Shown here: positions 48,664-56,819 of the stretch, piece by piece
How the letters are laid out: the number at the start of each line of letters is the position of its first letter
How positions within the stretch are numbered: the first letter of the stretch is position 1
Source of the DNA: Anaerolineae bacterium
GTDB taxonomy: Bacteria; Chloroflexota; Anaerolineae; UBA3071
NCBI GenBank assembly: GCA_029907105.1
Contig: JARYMM010000008.1
Coordinates: 16,823-80,822 of the forward strand
DNA length: 64,000 nucleotides
Direction: 5' to 3'
Notes under the pieces: generated by a model
The model's input: the letters and a program-made list of their open reading frames with translations, nothing else
Databases searched by the model: none
What the model was told of the DNA's origin: nothing
Program-made: the position numbers and the translations under genes

Positions 48664-49626
48664 TCAAAGGCCCACGACTTCGATTTCCGGTTCCAGGGTC
48701 AGTCCAAAGCGCTGCCACACCCGCTCGCGGGCCAGGTCAATGAGCGCCAACACGTCTGATGCTGTGGCTCCGCCGCGGTTGACGATGAAATTGGCGTGCT
48801 TTTCCGAGATCTGCGCCCCGCCACGGCAGGCTCCCTTCAGCCCCACGGCTTCGATGAGCCGTCCGGCAGAATCACCCGGCGGGTTACGGAACACGCTGCC
48901 CGCGCTCAGCCCCCTGGGCTGCGTCCGTCGCCGCCAGGCCAGGTTCTCAGCAGCCCGCGCCTCCAGCTCCTCTCGGTCCCCTGCCCGCAAAACGAACTGT
49001 GCCGACAGGATGACCGCTCGTCCCTCATCTCTCGTTGACTGCTTCTTGAAGACGCTGCGGCGATAGCCAAATCCCAACTCCGCCGCCGGCACCTCCCGCA
49101 CCTTGCCGTCCTCATCCAGCACGCGCACGGCCACCAGATTGTCGGCCACGCAGCCGCCGTGCGCCCCGGCGTTGCCCACGATGGCTCCGCCTACCGTGCC
49201 CGGAATGCCCACGGCCCACTCCAGGCCGGCCCACCCCAACTTGATGGCAGCGCGGGCCAATCGGCCCAGGGGAACGCAGGAGGCAGGATGCAAGAGGCAG
49301 GATGGAAATTCGAAATTCGAAATTCGAAATCTTCCCGTAGGGGCGCATGGCCGTGCGCCCCTACCCTGCCGCCAGCCGTGTATGCGATTGGCGATAACCA
49401 GGCCGCGCACCCCCTCATCGGCCACCAGCACGTTGCTGCCACCGCCGAGCAGGAGATAGGGCAGGCTTTGCTCGCGGGCCCAGCGCACGGCGGCGATCAG
49501 CTCCTCCTCGTTCTCCACGGCCAGGAACAGGTCGGCCGGGCCGCCGATGCGGAAGGTGGTGTGCCGCCAAAGCGGCTCGTCCCGCCGCAGCCGCTCACGC
49601 AGCGACGCGGGCAGCGTCTGGGGCAT
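48664..49626 (-). CDS. murB: UDP-N-acetylmuramate dehydrogenase MurB, with in-frame palindrome
   Basis: A 320-residue flavoenzyme reducing UDP-GlcNAc-enolpyruvate to UDP-MurNAc. FAD motifs: YLLLGGGSNVLVADEGVRGL (about 57-76) and GIPGTVGGAIVGNAGAHGG (about 143-161); catalytic region FGYRRSVFK (Tyr, Arg), GSVFRNPPGDSAGRLIEA (Ser proton donor) and the late Glu in EPEIEVVG. Residues 88-97 (RGARPCAPT region) are encoded by a family A palindrome, and ~98-119 by AATTCGAAATTCG and GCAGGATGCAAGAGGC repeats. The start at 49626 has GGAG upstream and overlaps murC by 32 bp. Confidence 0.92.
   Translation of the reverse strand: MPQTLPASLRERLRRDEPLWRHTTFRIGGPADLFLAVENEEELIAAVRWAREQSLPYLLLGGGSNVLVADEGVRGLVIANRIHGWRQGRGARPCAPTGRFRISNFEFPSCLLHPASCVPLGRLARAAIKLGWAGLEWAVGIPGTVGGAIVGNAGAHGGCVADNLVAVRVLDEDGKVREVPAAELGFGYRRSVFKKQSTRDEGRAVILSAQFVLRAGDREELEARAAENLAWRRRTQPRGLSAGSVFRNPPGDSAGRLIEAVGLKGACRGGAQISEKHANFIVNRGGATASDVLALIDLARERVWQRFGLTLEPEIEVVGL
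49337..49364. repeat. 28-bp palindrome, family A copy 6, in frame in murB
   Basis: One base differs from the consensus (GCATGG instead of GCACGG in the left arm), leaving a G-T wobble in the stem. It encodes residues 88-97 of MurB. AATTCGAAATTCGAAATTCG lies next to it at 49311-49330. Confidence 0.88.
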
Positions 49627-51061
49627 CGCCTCTCTCCTCCAGCCCGGCCAGCACCCACTGGCCAATCCGATAGCCATCGCCAGCGCCCAGCGTGATGAGC
49701 ACATCGCCGGGCTGCAACCGCCGCAGCAGGAAGTCCGCCGTCTCCCGCAGCCCGCCGATGTGCCGGGCGTCAGGGTGAACCATCCGCTCCACCACCTGGA
49801 CGGCGCTGATGCCCAAGGTGTCACGCTCGCGGGCGGCGTAGATGTCGGTGACGATCACGTGGTCGGCGTCGGCGAAGCTGGCGGCGAACTCCTCCAACAG
49901 GGCCCCGGTGCGGCTGTAGGTGTGGGGTTGGAAGACGGCCCAGATCTCTCGTCCGGGGTAACGCTGCCGGGCGGCGGCCAGCGTGGCCCGTATCTCTGTG
50001 GGGTGGTGAGCGTAGTCGTCAATTACGATGATACCATGGCTTTCGCCCTTGTGCTCAAACCGCCGCTCCGCCCCGGCGAAAACGGCCAGCGCCTCCGCCG
50101 CCACGTCGAAGGGGATGCCCAGGTGATCGGCAACGGCCAGCGCCGCCAGGGCGTTGGCCACGTTGTGCCGTCCCGGAATGCGCAGCGAAGCCGTGCCCAG
50201 CCTTCTGCCCCCTTGCCAGACGGCGAAATCGTTGCCGCCCCGGGCATTGGCCCTCACCTCCGTCGCCTGCCAGTCCCCTCTTTCGTCCAGGCCGTACAAG
50301 ACCACGGGTTTCCCCTGAGCTCCCCTGAGCTCACCCAGTTCCCTGGCGATCATATCATCCGCACAGACCACCAGCAACCCATCGTCGGGCAGCCGGGCGG
50401 CGAACTCCTCAAAGGCGGCCCGGCAATCGCCCGGCGTCGGATAGCAGTCCACGTGATCCCATTCCACGGTGGTGATCACGGCGACGTATGGGCGCAATCC
50501 CAGGAACGTGCGGTCGTATTCGTCCGCTTCGATGACGAAATAGAGCCCGCTGCCGGCGTGGGCATTGCTGCCCAGCTCCGGCAGCACGCCGCCGATGATG
50601 TAGCTGGGGTCCTGCCCGGCCCGGCTCAGCAGCCAGGCGATCATGGCCGTGGTCGTCGTCTTGCCGTGCGTGCCGGCCACGGCGATGGTCGTGTGTTCCG
50701 CCGTCAGCCAGCCCAGGAACTGCGGACGCCTGAGCACGGGGATAGAGCGCCGCCGTGCCTCGACCACCTCCGGGTTATCCGCCGGCACCGCCGAGGAGAC
50801 GAGGACGAAGTCTGCTCCCGCCACCTGTGCAGCGGCGTGGCCGGCGTAGATCGTGGCTCCCAATGCCGAAAGCGGCGCGGTGATCGGCCCTGGGGCCAGG
50901 TCCGAACCGCTGACGGTGTATCCTCGTTCCAAGAGCACCTTGGCGATGGCCGACAACCCTGCGCCGCCGATGCCCACCAGATGGATGTGCACCTCAGCTC
51001 GCCGACCGGACGGACGGCGCAGCAGGCTGGCGATGGCAGGGGGGAGGGCCCATTGCTCCAT
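49595..51061 (-). CDS. murC: UDP-N-acetylmuramate--L-alanine ligase MurC
   Basis: A 488-residue Mur ligase that adds L-Ala to UDP-MurNAc. N-terminal Rossmann VHIHLVGIGGAGLSAIAKVL in part (about 24-42); ATP loop VAGTHGKTTTTAMI (about 128-141); EADEYDRTFL (about 178-187); substrate-side RRFEHKG and DDYAHHPTEI (about 340-349); C-terminal FQPHTYSR. It begins 12 bp before... that is, after the preceding membrane-protein gene in transcription order, and overlaps murB. Confidence 0.96.
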   Translation of the reverse strand: MEQWALPPAIASLLRRPSGRRAEVHIHLVGIGGAGLSAIAKVLLERGYTVSGSDLAPGPITAPLSALGATIYAGHAAAQVAGADFVLVSSAVPADNPEVVEARRRSIPVLRRPQFLGWLTAEHTTIAVAGTHGKTTTTAMIAWLLSRAGQDPSYIIGGVLPELGSNAHAGSGLYFVIEADEYDRTFLGLRPYVAVITTVEWDHVDCYPTPGDCRAAFEEFAARLPDDGLLVVCADDMIARELGELRGAQGKPVVLYGLDERGDWQATEVRANARGGNDFAVWQGGRRLGTASLRIPGRHNVANALAALAVADHLGIPFDVAAEALAVFAGAERRFEHKGESHGIIVIDDYAHHPTEIRATLAAARQRYPGREIWAVFQPHTYSRTGALLEEFAASFADADHVIVTDIYAARERDTLGISAVQVVERMVHPDARHIGGLRETADFLLRRLQPGDVLITLGAGDGYRIGQWVLAGLEERGDAPDAARVAA

Positions 51062-51073
51062 GACAGGACTTCC

Positions 51074-51607
51074 TCATCGCCATACGCTCAGGATCAGCAA
51101 CAGCAGCAGCAGCGCCAGCAGGTAGCCCGGCTGTGATTCAAAGACCTTGGGCGGCAGGAATTCGATGATACGCCTGGCCAGGTCGGAGAGCTTCGTCGCG
51201 TCCACCAGGCTGAAGGGATAGCCGTATTTGTGCAAATAGAACCAGACGGTGCCGGCGATGAAGTAGCCGTTGAGCAACCCCACGACGAACCCCAGCACGG
51301 AGCTCAGCACCCCAGTGGGCAGGGTACCCTTGAAGGTCAGCGTGATCCCCTGGTACGAAATGTAGATAACGAACAAGAAGACAACAATGTAGAAACTGGC
51401 CACAAAGCGGGCCGACAGCAGCCATTCGAATTGGTCTCCGAAGTGGTTCTGCAACGCTGTGATGATCTTCTGGCCAAACTGCAAGAGCAGCAGCAGCGCG
51501 GCCACGCTCATCGTCGTGACCCCCAATTCCTTCGGGTAGGTGCGGATGATGCCGACGATGCCGAACAGCATGACGATGATGATCCAGAAGTACTCGATGC
51601 CGCTCAT
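51074..51607 (-). CDS. Membrane protein in the division cluster, unknown function
   Basis: A 177-residue protein with about five hydrophobic segments (7-25, 30-47, 68-88, 100-122, 160-176). I start it at 51607 with GAGGTG upstream. The pattern ISYQGITLTFKGTLPTGVLS followed by VLGFVVGLLNGYFIAGTVWF (in part) resembles CvpA-like proteins. The next gene upstream has a related pattern (SPFGAALGILNGYILSAAF), so the two may be diverged paralogues acting together. Position between murG and murC suggests an envelope role; none is proven. Confidence 0.75.
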   Translation of the reverse strand: MSGIEYFWIIIVMLFGIVGIIRTYPKELGVTTMSVAALLLLLQFGQKIITALQNHFGDQFEWLLSARFVASFYIVVFLFVIYISYQGITLTFKGTLPTGVLSSVLGFVVGLLNGYFIAGTVWFYLHKYGYPFSLVDATKLSDLARRIIEFLPPKVFESQPGYLLALLLLLLILSVWR

Positions 51608-51629
51608 GGGGTGCACCTCACTGGGGACA

Positions 51630-52283
51630 TCAGGCCTTCTTCGTCCGCATGCGCCAGATGGCAAAAACGAAAAGCAGCGCCATCAGGATGACGAAGGGCA
51701 GTCCCCCTTTCACGGTGAGCCAGTCCAGCACGGCAGGCCAGGGAAGCCTGGTCGCTGCTGCTCCCACCTGCTGCTGGCCCACACCCACGGCCAGGCCCTC
51801 GCCCTCACGGATAGGAGGCACCGGCAGCGCGCTTTTGGGGAACGTGGTGAGATAGGGCAGGAAAGCGGCGCTGAGGATGTAGCCGTTGAGGATGCCCAGG
51901 GCAGCGCCAAAGGGTGACTTCTTGCTCTTGATCCAGCGGCCCAGCAGGTAGCCGATGCCGGCAGCCACCAGCATGACCACCAGCAGGGCAAATCCCTGGC
52001 GCTCGTCAGCGAAGGGTCTTTGGATGGACTTCAGCTTGGCCGCGGCGGCGGCCATGTCGCCCTCGCTCAGGTCGCTCAGCCCGCTCTTGATGACGAGCAT
52101 GAGGCCGATATAGAGCCCATTCATGTAGGTGATGAGCCGTTGCGGGCTTTGTTCCACCATCGTGAAGGCAGCCAGAAGCACCACCAGGCTCACGACCTCG
52201 GGCCAGACGCCTCGCTGATAGCCGATGATGCCGAAGATGGCCATGATCACGGCCAGCAGGATCACGATGTGCACGGTTATCAC
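51630..52283 (-). CDS. CvpA-like membrane protein in the division cluster
   Basis: A 217-residue membrane protein, GTG start at 52283 with a G-rich site immediately before it. The first helices (ILLAVIMAIFGIIGYQRGVW, then PEVVSLVVLLAAF) match the start of CvpA-type proteins. The central GILNGYILSAAFLPYL block is shared in pattern with the neighbouring membrane protein (LLNGYFIAGTVWFYL). The C-terminus is a helix followed by RMRTKKA. Function unknown; the tandem pair is unusual for a dcw cluster. Confidence 0.75.
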   Translation of the reverse strand: MITVHIVILLAVIMAIFGIIGYQRGVWPEVVSLVVLLAAFTMVEQSPQRLITYMNGLYIGLMLVIKSGLSDLSEGDMAAAAAKLKSIQRPFADERQGFALLVVMLVAAGIGYLLGRWIKSKKSPFGAALGILNGYILSAAFLPYLTTFPKSALPVPPIREGEGLAVGVGQQQVGAAATRLPWPAVLDWLTVKGGLPFVILMALLFVFAIWRMRTKKA

Positions 52284-52356
52284 CCCCCATTGGGATAAGG
52301 AGAGGGGGTGACCAGGAGACAGGGAGCAAGGGGGAGCCTGCCCCCTCGTCTGCTGG

Positions 52357-53544
52357 TCACCTTGTCTCTTCGGTCTCGTCTTTTGCGCTCACTTGGGCCA
52401 GTTCTAACAACGTTTCGACGATACGCATGGCCGCCTCCGGCCGGGCCAATGCCTGCGCCCGTTCGCCCATGCGCTTCAGTGTCGCTTCGTCGCTCAGCAA
52501 GGCCAGGAGGGCCGGCAACAGTTTCTCGCCCAGGGCGGCGTCGTCCAGCACCTGCGCCGCGCCGCGGCTGGCCAGGTATTGGGCGTTGGCCTCCTGGTGG
52601 CGGCCGGCGTGCGGATAGGGCACCAGCAGGCTGGGCAACCCCAACGCGGGATATTCCCCCAGTGTCGCCGCCCCCGCCCGGGAGACCACCAGGTCTGCCG
52701 CCGCCAGCGCCTGGGCCATCTCCTCGTGCAGGTAGGCGAAGGGACGATAGCGCCGGCGCAGATCCATCGGCAGCCTGTCCGCTTCCGCCTGCACCCAGGG
52801 CCAGTCCAGCTCTCCGCTGATGTGGATCACCTGGCAGACAGCCAGAAGCTGCGGCAGGCTGACCGTCAGCGCCTGGTTGATGCGACGGGCCCCGCGGCTG
52901 CCACCAAAGACCAGCAGCGTCTTTTCCTGTGGCTCCAGCCCGAACGCCTGCCGCGCCGCAGGCCGATCTTCCGCCGCCTGTAACAGGCTCGCCCGCACCG
53001 GGTAACCGGTGACGACGGCCTGGCCTGGAAAGAAACGCGCCGCCTCCGCACAGGTGACCGCCACCCGTTGCGCCAGCCGGCTCAGCCAGCGGATGGCCAG
53101 CCCTGGCTGCACGTCCGGCAGGTAGATGAGCACCGGCCGGCCCTGCCGCCGCGCGGCGACCACCACCGGCGCGCAGACATAGCCGCCGGTGACGAGCACC
53201 ACATCCGGCGCGAAACGGACCATGAGTTGCTGCGAACGTTGCAGCCCGCGGCCCATGCGCCACAGGTTGCGTGCCACAACCCATGGCGCTCGCCCGCGCA
53301 GTTGGCCGGTCTCGATGGCTGCGAAATGCACCCCGGCGCGGGCGGCCAGACGTTCCTCCACGCTGTCGCCGCTACCGACGTACAGGAGGCCGGGTTCCCT
53401 GCCCATGCCGGCCGGCGGCACCATCTGTACGGCTGGCACTGCGCCTGGCGGCCCTCCGGCCATTGCGCTGCGCAGCGCTTCGGCGACGGTCAGCAGCGGA
53501 TACACGTGTCCCCCGGTCCCGCCGCCGGACATCAAGAGCCTCAC
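52357..53544 (-). CDS. murG: UDP-GlcNAc:lipid I transferase MurG
   Basis: A 395-residue peripheral membrane glycosyltransferase that makes lipid II. Hallmarks: SGGGTGGHVYPLLTVAEAL (about 6-24), GGYVCAPVVVAA (about 119-130), the second G-loop VFGGSRGARRINQAL (about 208-222), and the UDP-GlcNAc site VSRAGAATLGEYPALGLPSLLVPYP in part (about 283-303). It is longer than usual by ~30 residues in the loop around 28-50, which is Gly/Pro-rich. Its first 173 bp overlap the 3' end of the ftsW reading frame. Confidence 0.95.
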   Translation of the reverse strand: MRLLMSGGGTGGHVYPLLTVAEALRSAMAGGPPGAVPAVQMVPPAGMGREPGLLYVGSGDSVEERLAARAGVHFAAIETGQLRGRAPWVVARNLWRMGRGLQRSQQLMVRFAPDVVLVTGGYVCAPVVVAARRQGRPVLIYLPDVQPGLAIRWLSRLAQRVAVTCAEAARFFPGQAVVTGYPVRASLLQAAEDRPAARQAFGLEPQEKTLLVFGGSRGARRINQALTVSLPQLLAVCQVIHISGELDWPWVQAEADRLPMDLRRRYRPFAYLHEEMAQALAAADLVVSRAGAATLGEYPALGLPSLLVPYPHAGRHQEANAQYLASRGAAQVLDDAALGEKLLPALLALLSDEATLKRMGERAQALARPEAAMRIVETLLELAQVSAKDETEETR

Positions 53545-54673
53545 GCAAAGTCACCTCTTCTGCCCTCAGGCCATCCCCGCCGCGCGAGATGTTCAAGAGC
53601 AAACCCACGCCGGCCAGGCAACTGACCAGCGAGGAGCCACCATAGCTGATGAAGGGCAGCGTCATGCCGGTCACCGGGATCAGAGCGATCACCACGGCGA
53701 TGTGGATCAGCGCCTGAGCGATCAGCCAGACAGTGATCCCCGTGGCCAACAGCATGCCATACGTATCCGTTGCCTGGCAGGCGATGCGGAATCCTCGATA
53801 GGCGAGAAGCGCGTAGAGGGCCACGATGATCAGGCCGCCGATCAGCCCTGTCTCTTCTCCCAGGATGGCAAAGATGCCGTCGCTGTGCGGCAGAACCACG
53901 TGCCCTGGCTGTTTGCCGAGGGTGTCGCTGCCCAGGCCCGAACCCAGCATTCCGCCCCTGATCAGGGCCAGGATGGCTTCCCGTACCTGGTGTGCATCAA
54001 CCGCCAACGGGTCCTGCAGTGCCTGCGAGAAAATCTCGATTCGCCTTTTCCCGTAGTCGGACAGGAAAAGGAGCGCGGCAAAGCTCGCTGCCGTGCCGGC
54101 CAGGCCGATGGCCAGTTGTTTCCAGTCCGCCCCGGCCATGAAGAACATCGTCAGGCCAATGACCACAACGAGAAAGGCGGTGCTGCGATCGGGCTCCAGG
54201 GCGATCAGCCCGGCCACCAGACCCAGCAGGCAGGCGAAGGGCACCAGCCCGTAGTTCACTTCCTGCAGTCTCTCGCCTTTCGAGGCCAGCCAGGTGGCCA
54301 CGTAGATGACCAGGGCGAGCTTGGCCATCTCGCTGGGCTGGATGTGTCCGTTCAACAGCGTGCGCCGGGCTCCGAGGCGCTCGTCTCCGACGATCAGCAC
54401 GGCCAACAAAGCCAGGAGGGTGAACCCCATGATAGGGATGGCCCAACGTCGCCAGAAACGGAGGTCCATCCGGTACATGAAATATAGGGCCCCCAGCCCG
54501 ATGGCCGTCCACGCCGCCTGGCGCAGGAAGAAGTAGGCGGGTTTCTCCCCTTCGCTGATAGCCAGGACATAGCTGGCGCTGTAGAGGATGAGCAACCCCA
54601 GGACGATCAGGGTAGCCACCACCATGATCAGCACGTAGTCTGGTTCGCCCCTGGCCTGGTCTCTGTAAGCCAT
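53372..54673 (-). CDS. ftsW: Lipid II polymerase FtsW (SEDS family)
   Basis: A 433-residue polytopic membrane protein that polymerises glycan with FtsI. Typical blocks: LLILYSASYVLA (about 21-32), FRRW-type loop RFWRRWAIP, HIQPSEMAKLALVIYVA (about 109-125), and the conserved GGSSLVSCLAGVGLLLNISRGGD (in part, about 355-375). Normal FtsW ends near here; this frame continues for ~58 Arg/Ala-rich residues that overlap murG. The tail is probably an accident of GC-rich DNA lacking stop codons, but it must be translated unless a frameshift or processing occurs. Confidence 0.93.
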   Translation of the reverse strand: MAYRDQARGEPDYVLIMVVATLIVLGLLILYSASYVLAISEGEKPAYFFLRQAAWTAIGLGALYFMYRMDLRFWRRWAIPIMGFTLLALLAVLIVGDERLGARRTLLNGHIQPSEMAKLALVIYVATWLASKGERLQEVNYGLVPFACLLGLVAGLIALEPDRSTAFLVVVIGLTMFFMAGADWKQLAIGLAGTAASFAALLFLSDYGKRRIEIFSQALQDPLAVDAHQVREAILALIRGGMLGSGLGSDTLGKQPGHVVLPHSDGIFAILGEETGLIGGLIIVALYALLAYRGFRIACQATDTYGMLLATGITVWLIAQALIHIAVVIALIPVTGMTLPFISYGGSSLVSCLAGVGLLLNISRGGDGLRAEEVTLREALDVRRRDRGTRVSAADRRRSAAQRNGRRAARRSASRTDGAAGRHGQGTRPPVRR

Positions 54674-54685
54674 CTCTGCTCCCTC

Positions 54686-56116
54686 CTACAAAGCCTGCAC
54701 CAGGGCACGGAAGTGCTCGCCGCGAGCAACGAAGTCCCTGTAGGCATCAAAGCTCGTGCCGCCGGGGGCCAGGAGCACGACGTCGCCGGGTTCGGCTATA
54801 TGATAAGCCATATCCACCGCTTCCTGCAAATCAGCACATCGGATAAGGGCCGGTGGATGGGGGGGAGGGGATGGCTTCTCCTTAACCCCTAACCCGTAAC
54901 CCCTGACGACTTCCTCGATCAATGCTGCGGCCTCGCCAAATAGCACCAGGCATTTGACCCGCCGATGCACCCAGCGCGCAAATTCGTCCCAGGGCAGCTT
55001 CTTGTCGCGGCCGCCGGCCAGCAGGACGATGGGTTCGTCAAAGGATTGGATTGCCGCCACTGCCCGCTCCGGCGAGGTGGCGATGGAATCGTTGACCCAC
55101 AGCACGCCGTTCAGCACCCGCACGACCTCCAGGCGGTGCTCCACGCCCTCGAAGGAGACGGCCACACGGGCCATGGCCTCCGGTGGCGCACCGGCGATGC
55201 CAGCCAGAATACAGGCGGCCAGCAGGTTGGCCACGTTGTGCCGGCCGCGCAGCCGGATGCTCTCCCGACGACAGATCACCGCTTCCGGCTGGCCGGGCAG
55301 CCGCAGCACCAGGTCCTCACCGCGCAGGAAAGCCCCGGCAGCCATCTCCTCCTGCAGGCTGAAGCCGAATCGTTGTGCCCGGATCGGGAAGGTGGGGGCG
55401 GGTCTCGGACCCGCCCCCACGCGCCCCCGGCGCAGCCACTGGCCGGTCACCCTGTCGTCGGCGCCCAGCACGCAGACGTCGTCCGCCGTCTGCCAGCGCA
55501 GGATATTGGCTTTCGCTGCACTGTAAGCGGCCATCGTCCCGTGCCGGTCGAGGTGGTTGGGCGTGACGTTGGTCACCGCCGCCACCGGCGGGCTGCGGTC
55601 GAACAGCTCCAGTTGAAAGCTGGAAAGCTCCATCACCGCCCACTGGCCCGGCTGCAGCTCGTCCAGCCGGTCAATGAGCGGCGTGCCGATGTTGCCGCCC
55701 ACGTGAGCGGGGATGCCGGCCTCCTGCAGGATCAGCCCTACCAATGTGGCGGTCGTCGTTTTGCCGCTGGAGCCGGTGATGCCCATCACCGTCGCCGGGC
55801 TGCGCTCCAGCGTCAGCAGGGCGTCGTTGCTCAGGGCAATGCCCCGCCGCCGCGCTTCGGCCACCAGCGGGATATTCGTGGGCACGCCGCCGCTGAGGCA
55901 GACCAGGTCCGTGTCGTCCAACAGGCTGAGCGGATGGCCGCCCAGCGCGGTGCGGATGGGCAGACCCTCCAGCGCGGCCAGCGATGCGGCCAGCGCCTGG
56001 GCGGGCTGGATGTCGGTCACCGTGACCTGCGCCCCCTCGCCGACCAGGAAGCGGGCCAGCGCCGTGCCCTGCCGCGCCAATCCCACCACCAGCACCCGTC
56101 TGTCCTTTAGCTCCAT
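54686..56116 (-). CDS. murD: UDP-N-acetylmuramoyl-L-alanine--D-glutamate ligase MurD, with two in-frame repeats
   Basis: A 476-residue Mur ligase adding D-Glu. Motifs: LVVGLARQGTALARFL (about 9-24), ATP loop MGITGSSGKTTTATLV (about 111-126), ELSSFQLE (about 163-170), NVTPNHLDRHGTM (about 183-195), GRHNVANLLAA (about 291-301), VNDSIATSP (about 341-349). Two extra stretches are repeat-encoded: residues 233-242 (VGAGPRPAPT) from a 29-nt hairpin, and ~404-424 (GYGLGVKEK, then Pro-rich) from G-rich TTAGGGGTTA units also present in murF. Start at 56116 follows repeat DNA without a clear ribosome site. Confidence 0.93.
   Translation of the reverse strand: MELKDRRVLVVGLARQGTALARFLVGEGAQVTVTDIQPAQALAASLAALEGLPIRTALGGHPLSLLDDTDLVCLSGGVPTNIPLVAEARRRGIALSNDALLTLERSPATVMGITGSSGKTTTATLVGLILQEAGIPAHVGGNIGTPLIDRLDELQPGQWAVMELSSFQLELFDRSPPVAAVTNVTPNHLDRHGTMAAYSAAKANILRWQTADDVCVLGADDRVTGQWLRRGRVGAGPRPAPTFPIRAQRFGFSLQEEMAAGAFLRGEDLVLRLPGQPEAVICRRESIRLRGRHNVANLLAACILAGIAGAPPEAMARVAVSFEGVEHRLEVVRVLNGVLWVNDSIATSPERAVAAIQSFDEPIVLLAGGRDKKLPWDEFARWVHRRVKCLVLFGEAAALIEEVVRGYGLGVKEKPSPPPHPPALIRCADLQEAVDMAYHIAEPGDVVLLAPGGTSFDAYRDFVARGEHFRALVQAL
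55392..55420. repeat. Perfect 13-bp hairpin in frame in murD
   Basis: GTGGGGGCGGGTC, loop TCG, then the complement. It is read as VGAGPRPAP(T) in MurD. Composition and translation resemble family A (GARPCAPT), but the sequence is different. Confidence 0.85.
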
Positions 56117-56243
56117 TCGGGTTTCAGGTTCCAGAGTTCCAGGTTTCGGGTTCTCTCTCGTCGCTTGCACCGACTGTCTGACTGTGCGCCCCCTTGGCGA
56201 GGCGACCACACGACTGCCTGCCGGGGGCGATCCCCGGCGGCGG

Positions 56244-56750
56244 TTACGCACGGAAGGGAGAAAACACGAAGATGCCTTTCCTGTTTTCGCCTCTTTCGCA
56301 TGCCAACAGCCGCCGGGCGACCGCCAGCGCCTCCTCCCGTGTCGTCGCCCAGGCCCGGTGGCTTACCCAGACCGCAGTGCCCTGTAATTCTTGCAGTGTC
56401 ATGTCTTCCAGGGCGACGAGGGGACAGCGCTCCACCTCCACCAGCAGCGCCTGGATCAGCGCCTGGTCGGGTGGCAGACCATCGGCCCACGCCGGCCGCA
56501 AGGCATGGGCCAGGGCTTCCAGGGTCTCGTAGGCCAGGCTCAGCGCGCCGGCGTAGTCCTGCCGTTCCAGCGCGGCCCACACTTCGGGTTGCAGGCGACG
56601 CAGGCGGGCGTGCAGCTCCGGCCGGAAGCCATCATCGCAGACCCAAAGGCCACCATCCGGCAGAAAGCCATAGTAAGATGTCGCCGATTGCCAGTGCTGT
56701 CGGTTTCGAGTTCCAAAGTTCCCGGTTTCGGGTTCTCTCTGCTTGGACAT
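56244..56750 (-). CDS. Hypothetical protein between mraY and murD
   Basis: A 168-residue soluble protein. I start it at 56750 because AGGAG lies 5 bp before that ATG. The first ~20 residues (REPETGNFGTRNRQ) come from the GGTTTCGGGTTC-type repeat also seen before murD and in the radical SAM gene. The rest is mainly helical: LRRLQPEVWAALERQDYAGAL in part (about 50-70), a Leu/Ala-rich region, and RREEALAVARRLLACERG-like ending. No domain recognised. Its position suggests cotranscription with wall-synthesis genes, but the last residues also read into repeat DNA. Confidence 0.65.
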   Translation of the reverse strand: MSKQREPETGNFGTRNRQHWQSATSYYGFLPDGGLWVCDDGFRPELHARLRRLQPEVWAALERQDYAGALSLAYETLEALAHALRPAWADGLPPDQALIQALLVEVERCPLVALEDMTLQELQGTAVWVSHRAWATTREEALAVARRLLACERGENRKGIFVFSPFRA

Positions 56751-56819
56751 TTGGTCTCCTTCGTCGCCTGCTCTGGCTATCCGATCACGCGACCATCCGA
56801 CCATGCGACGGCCCGACTA

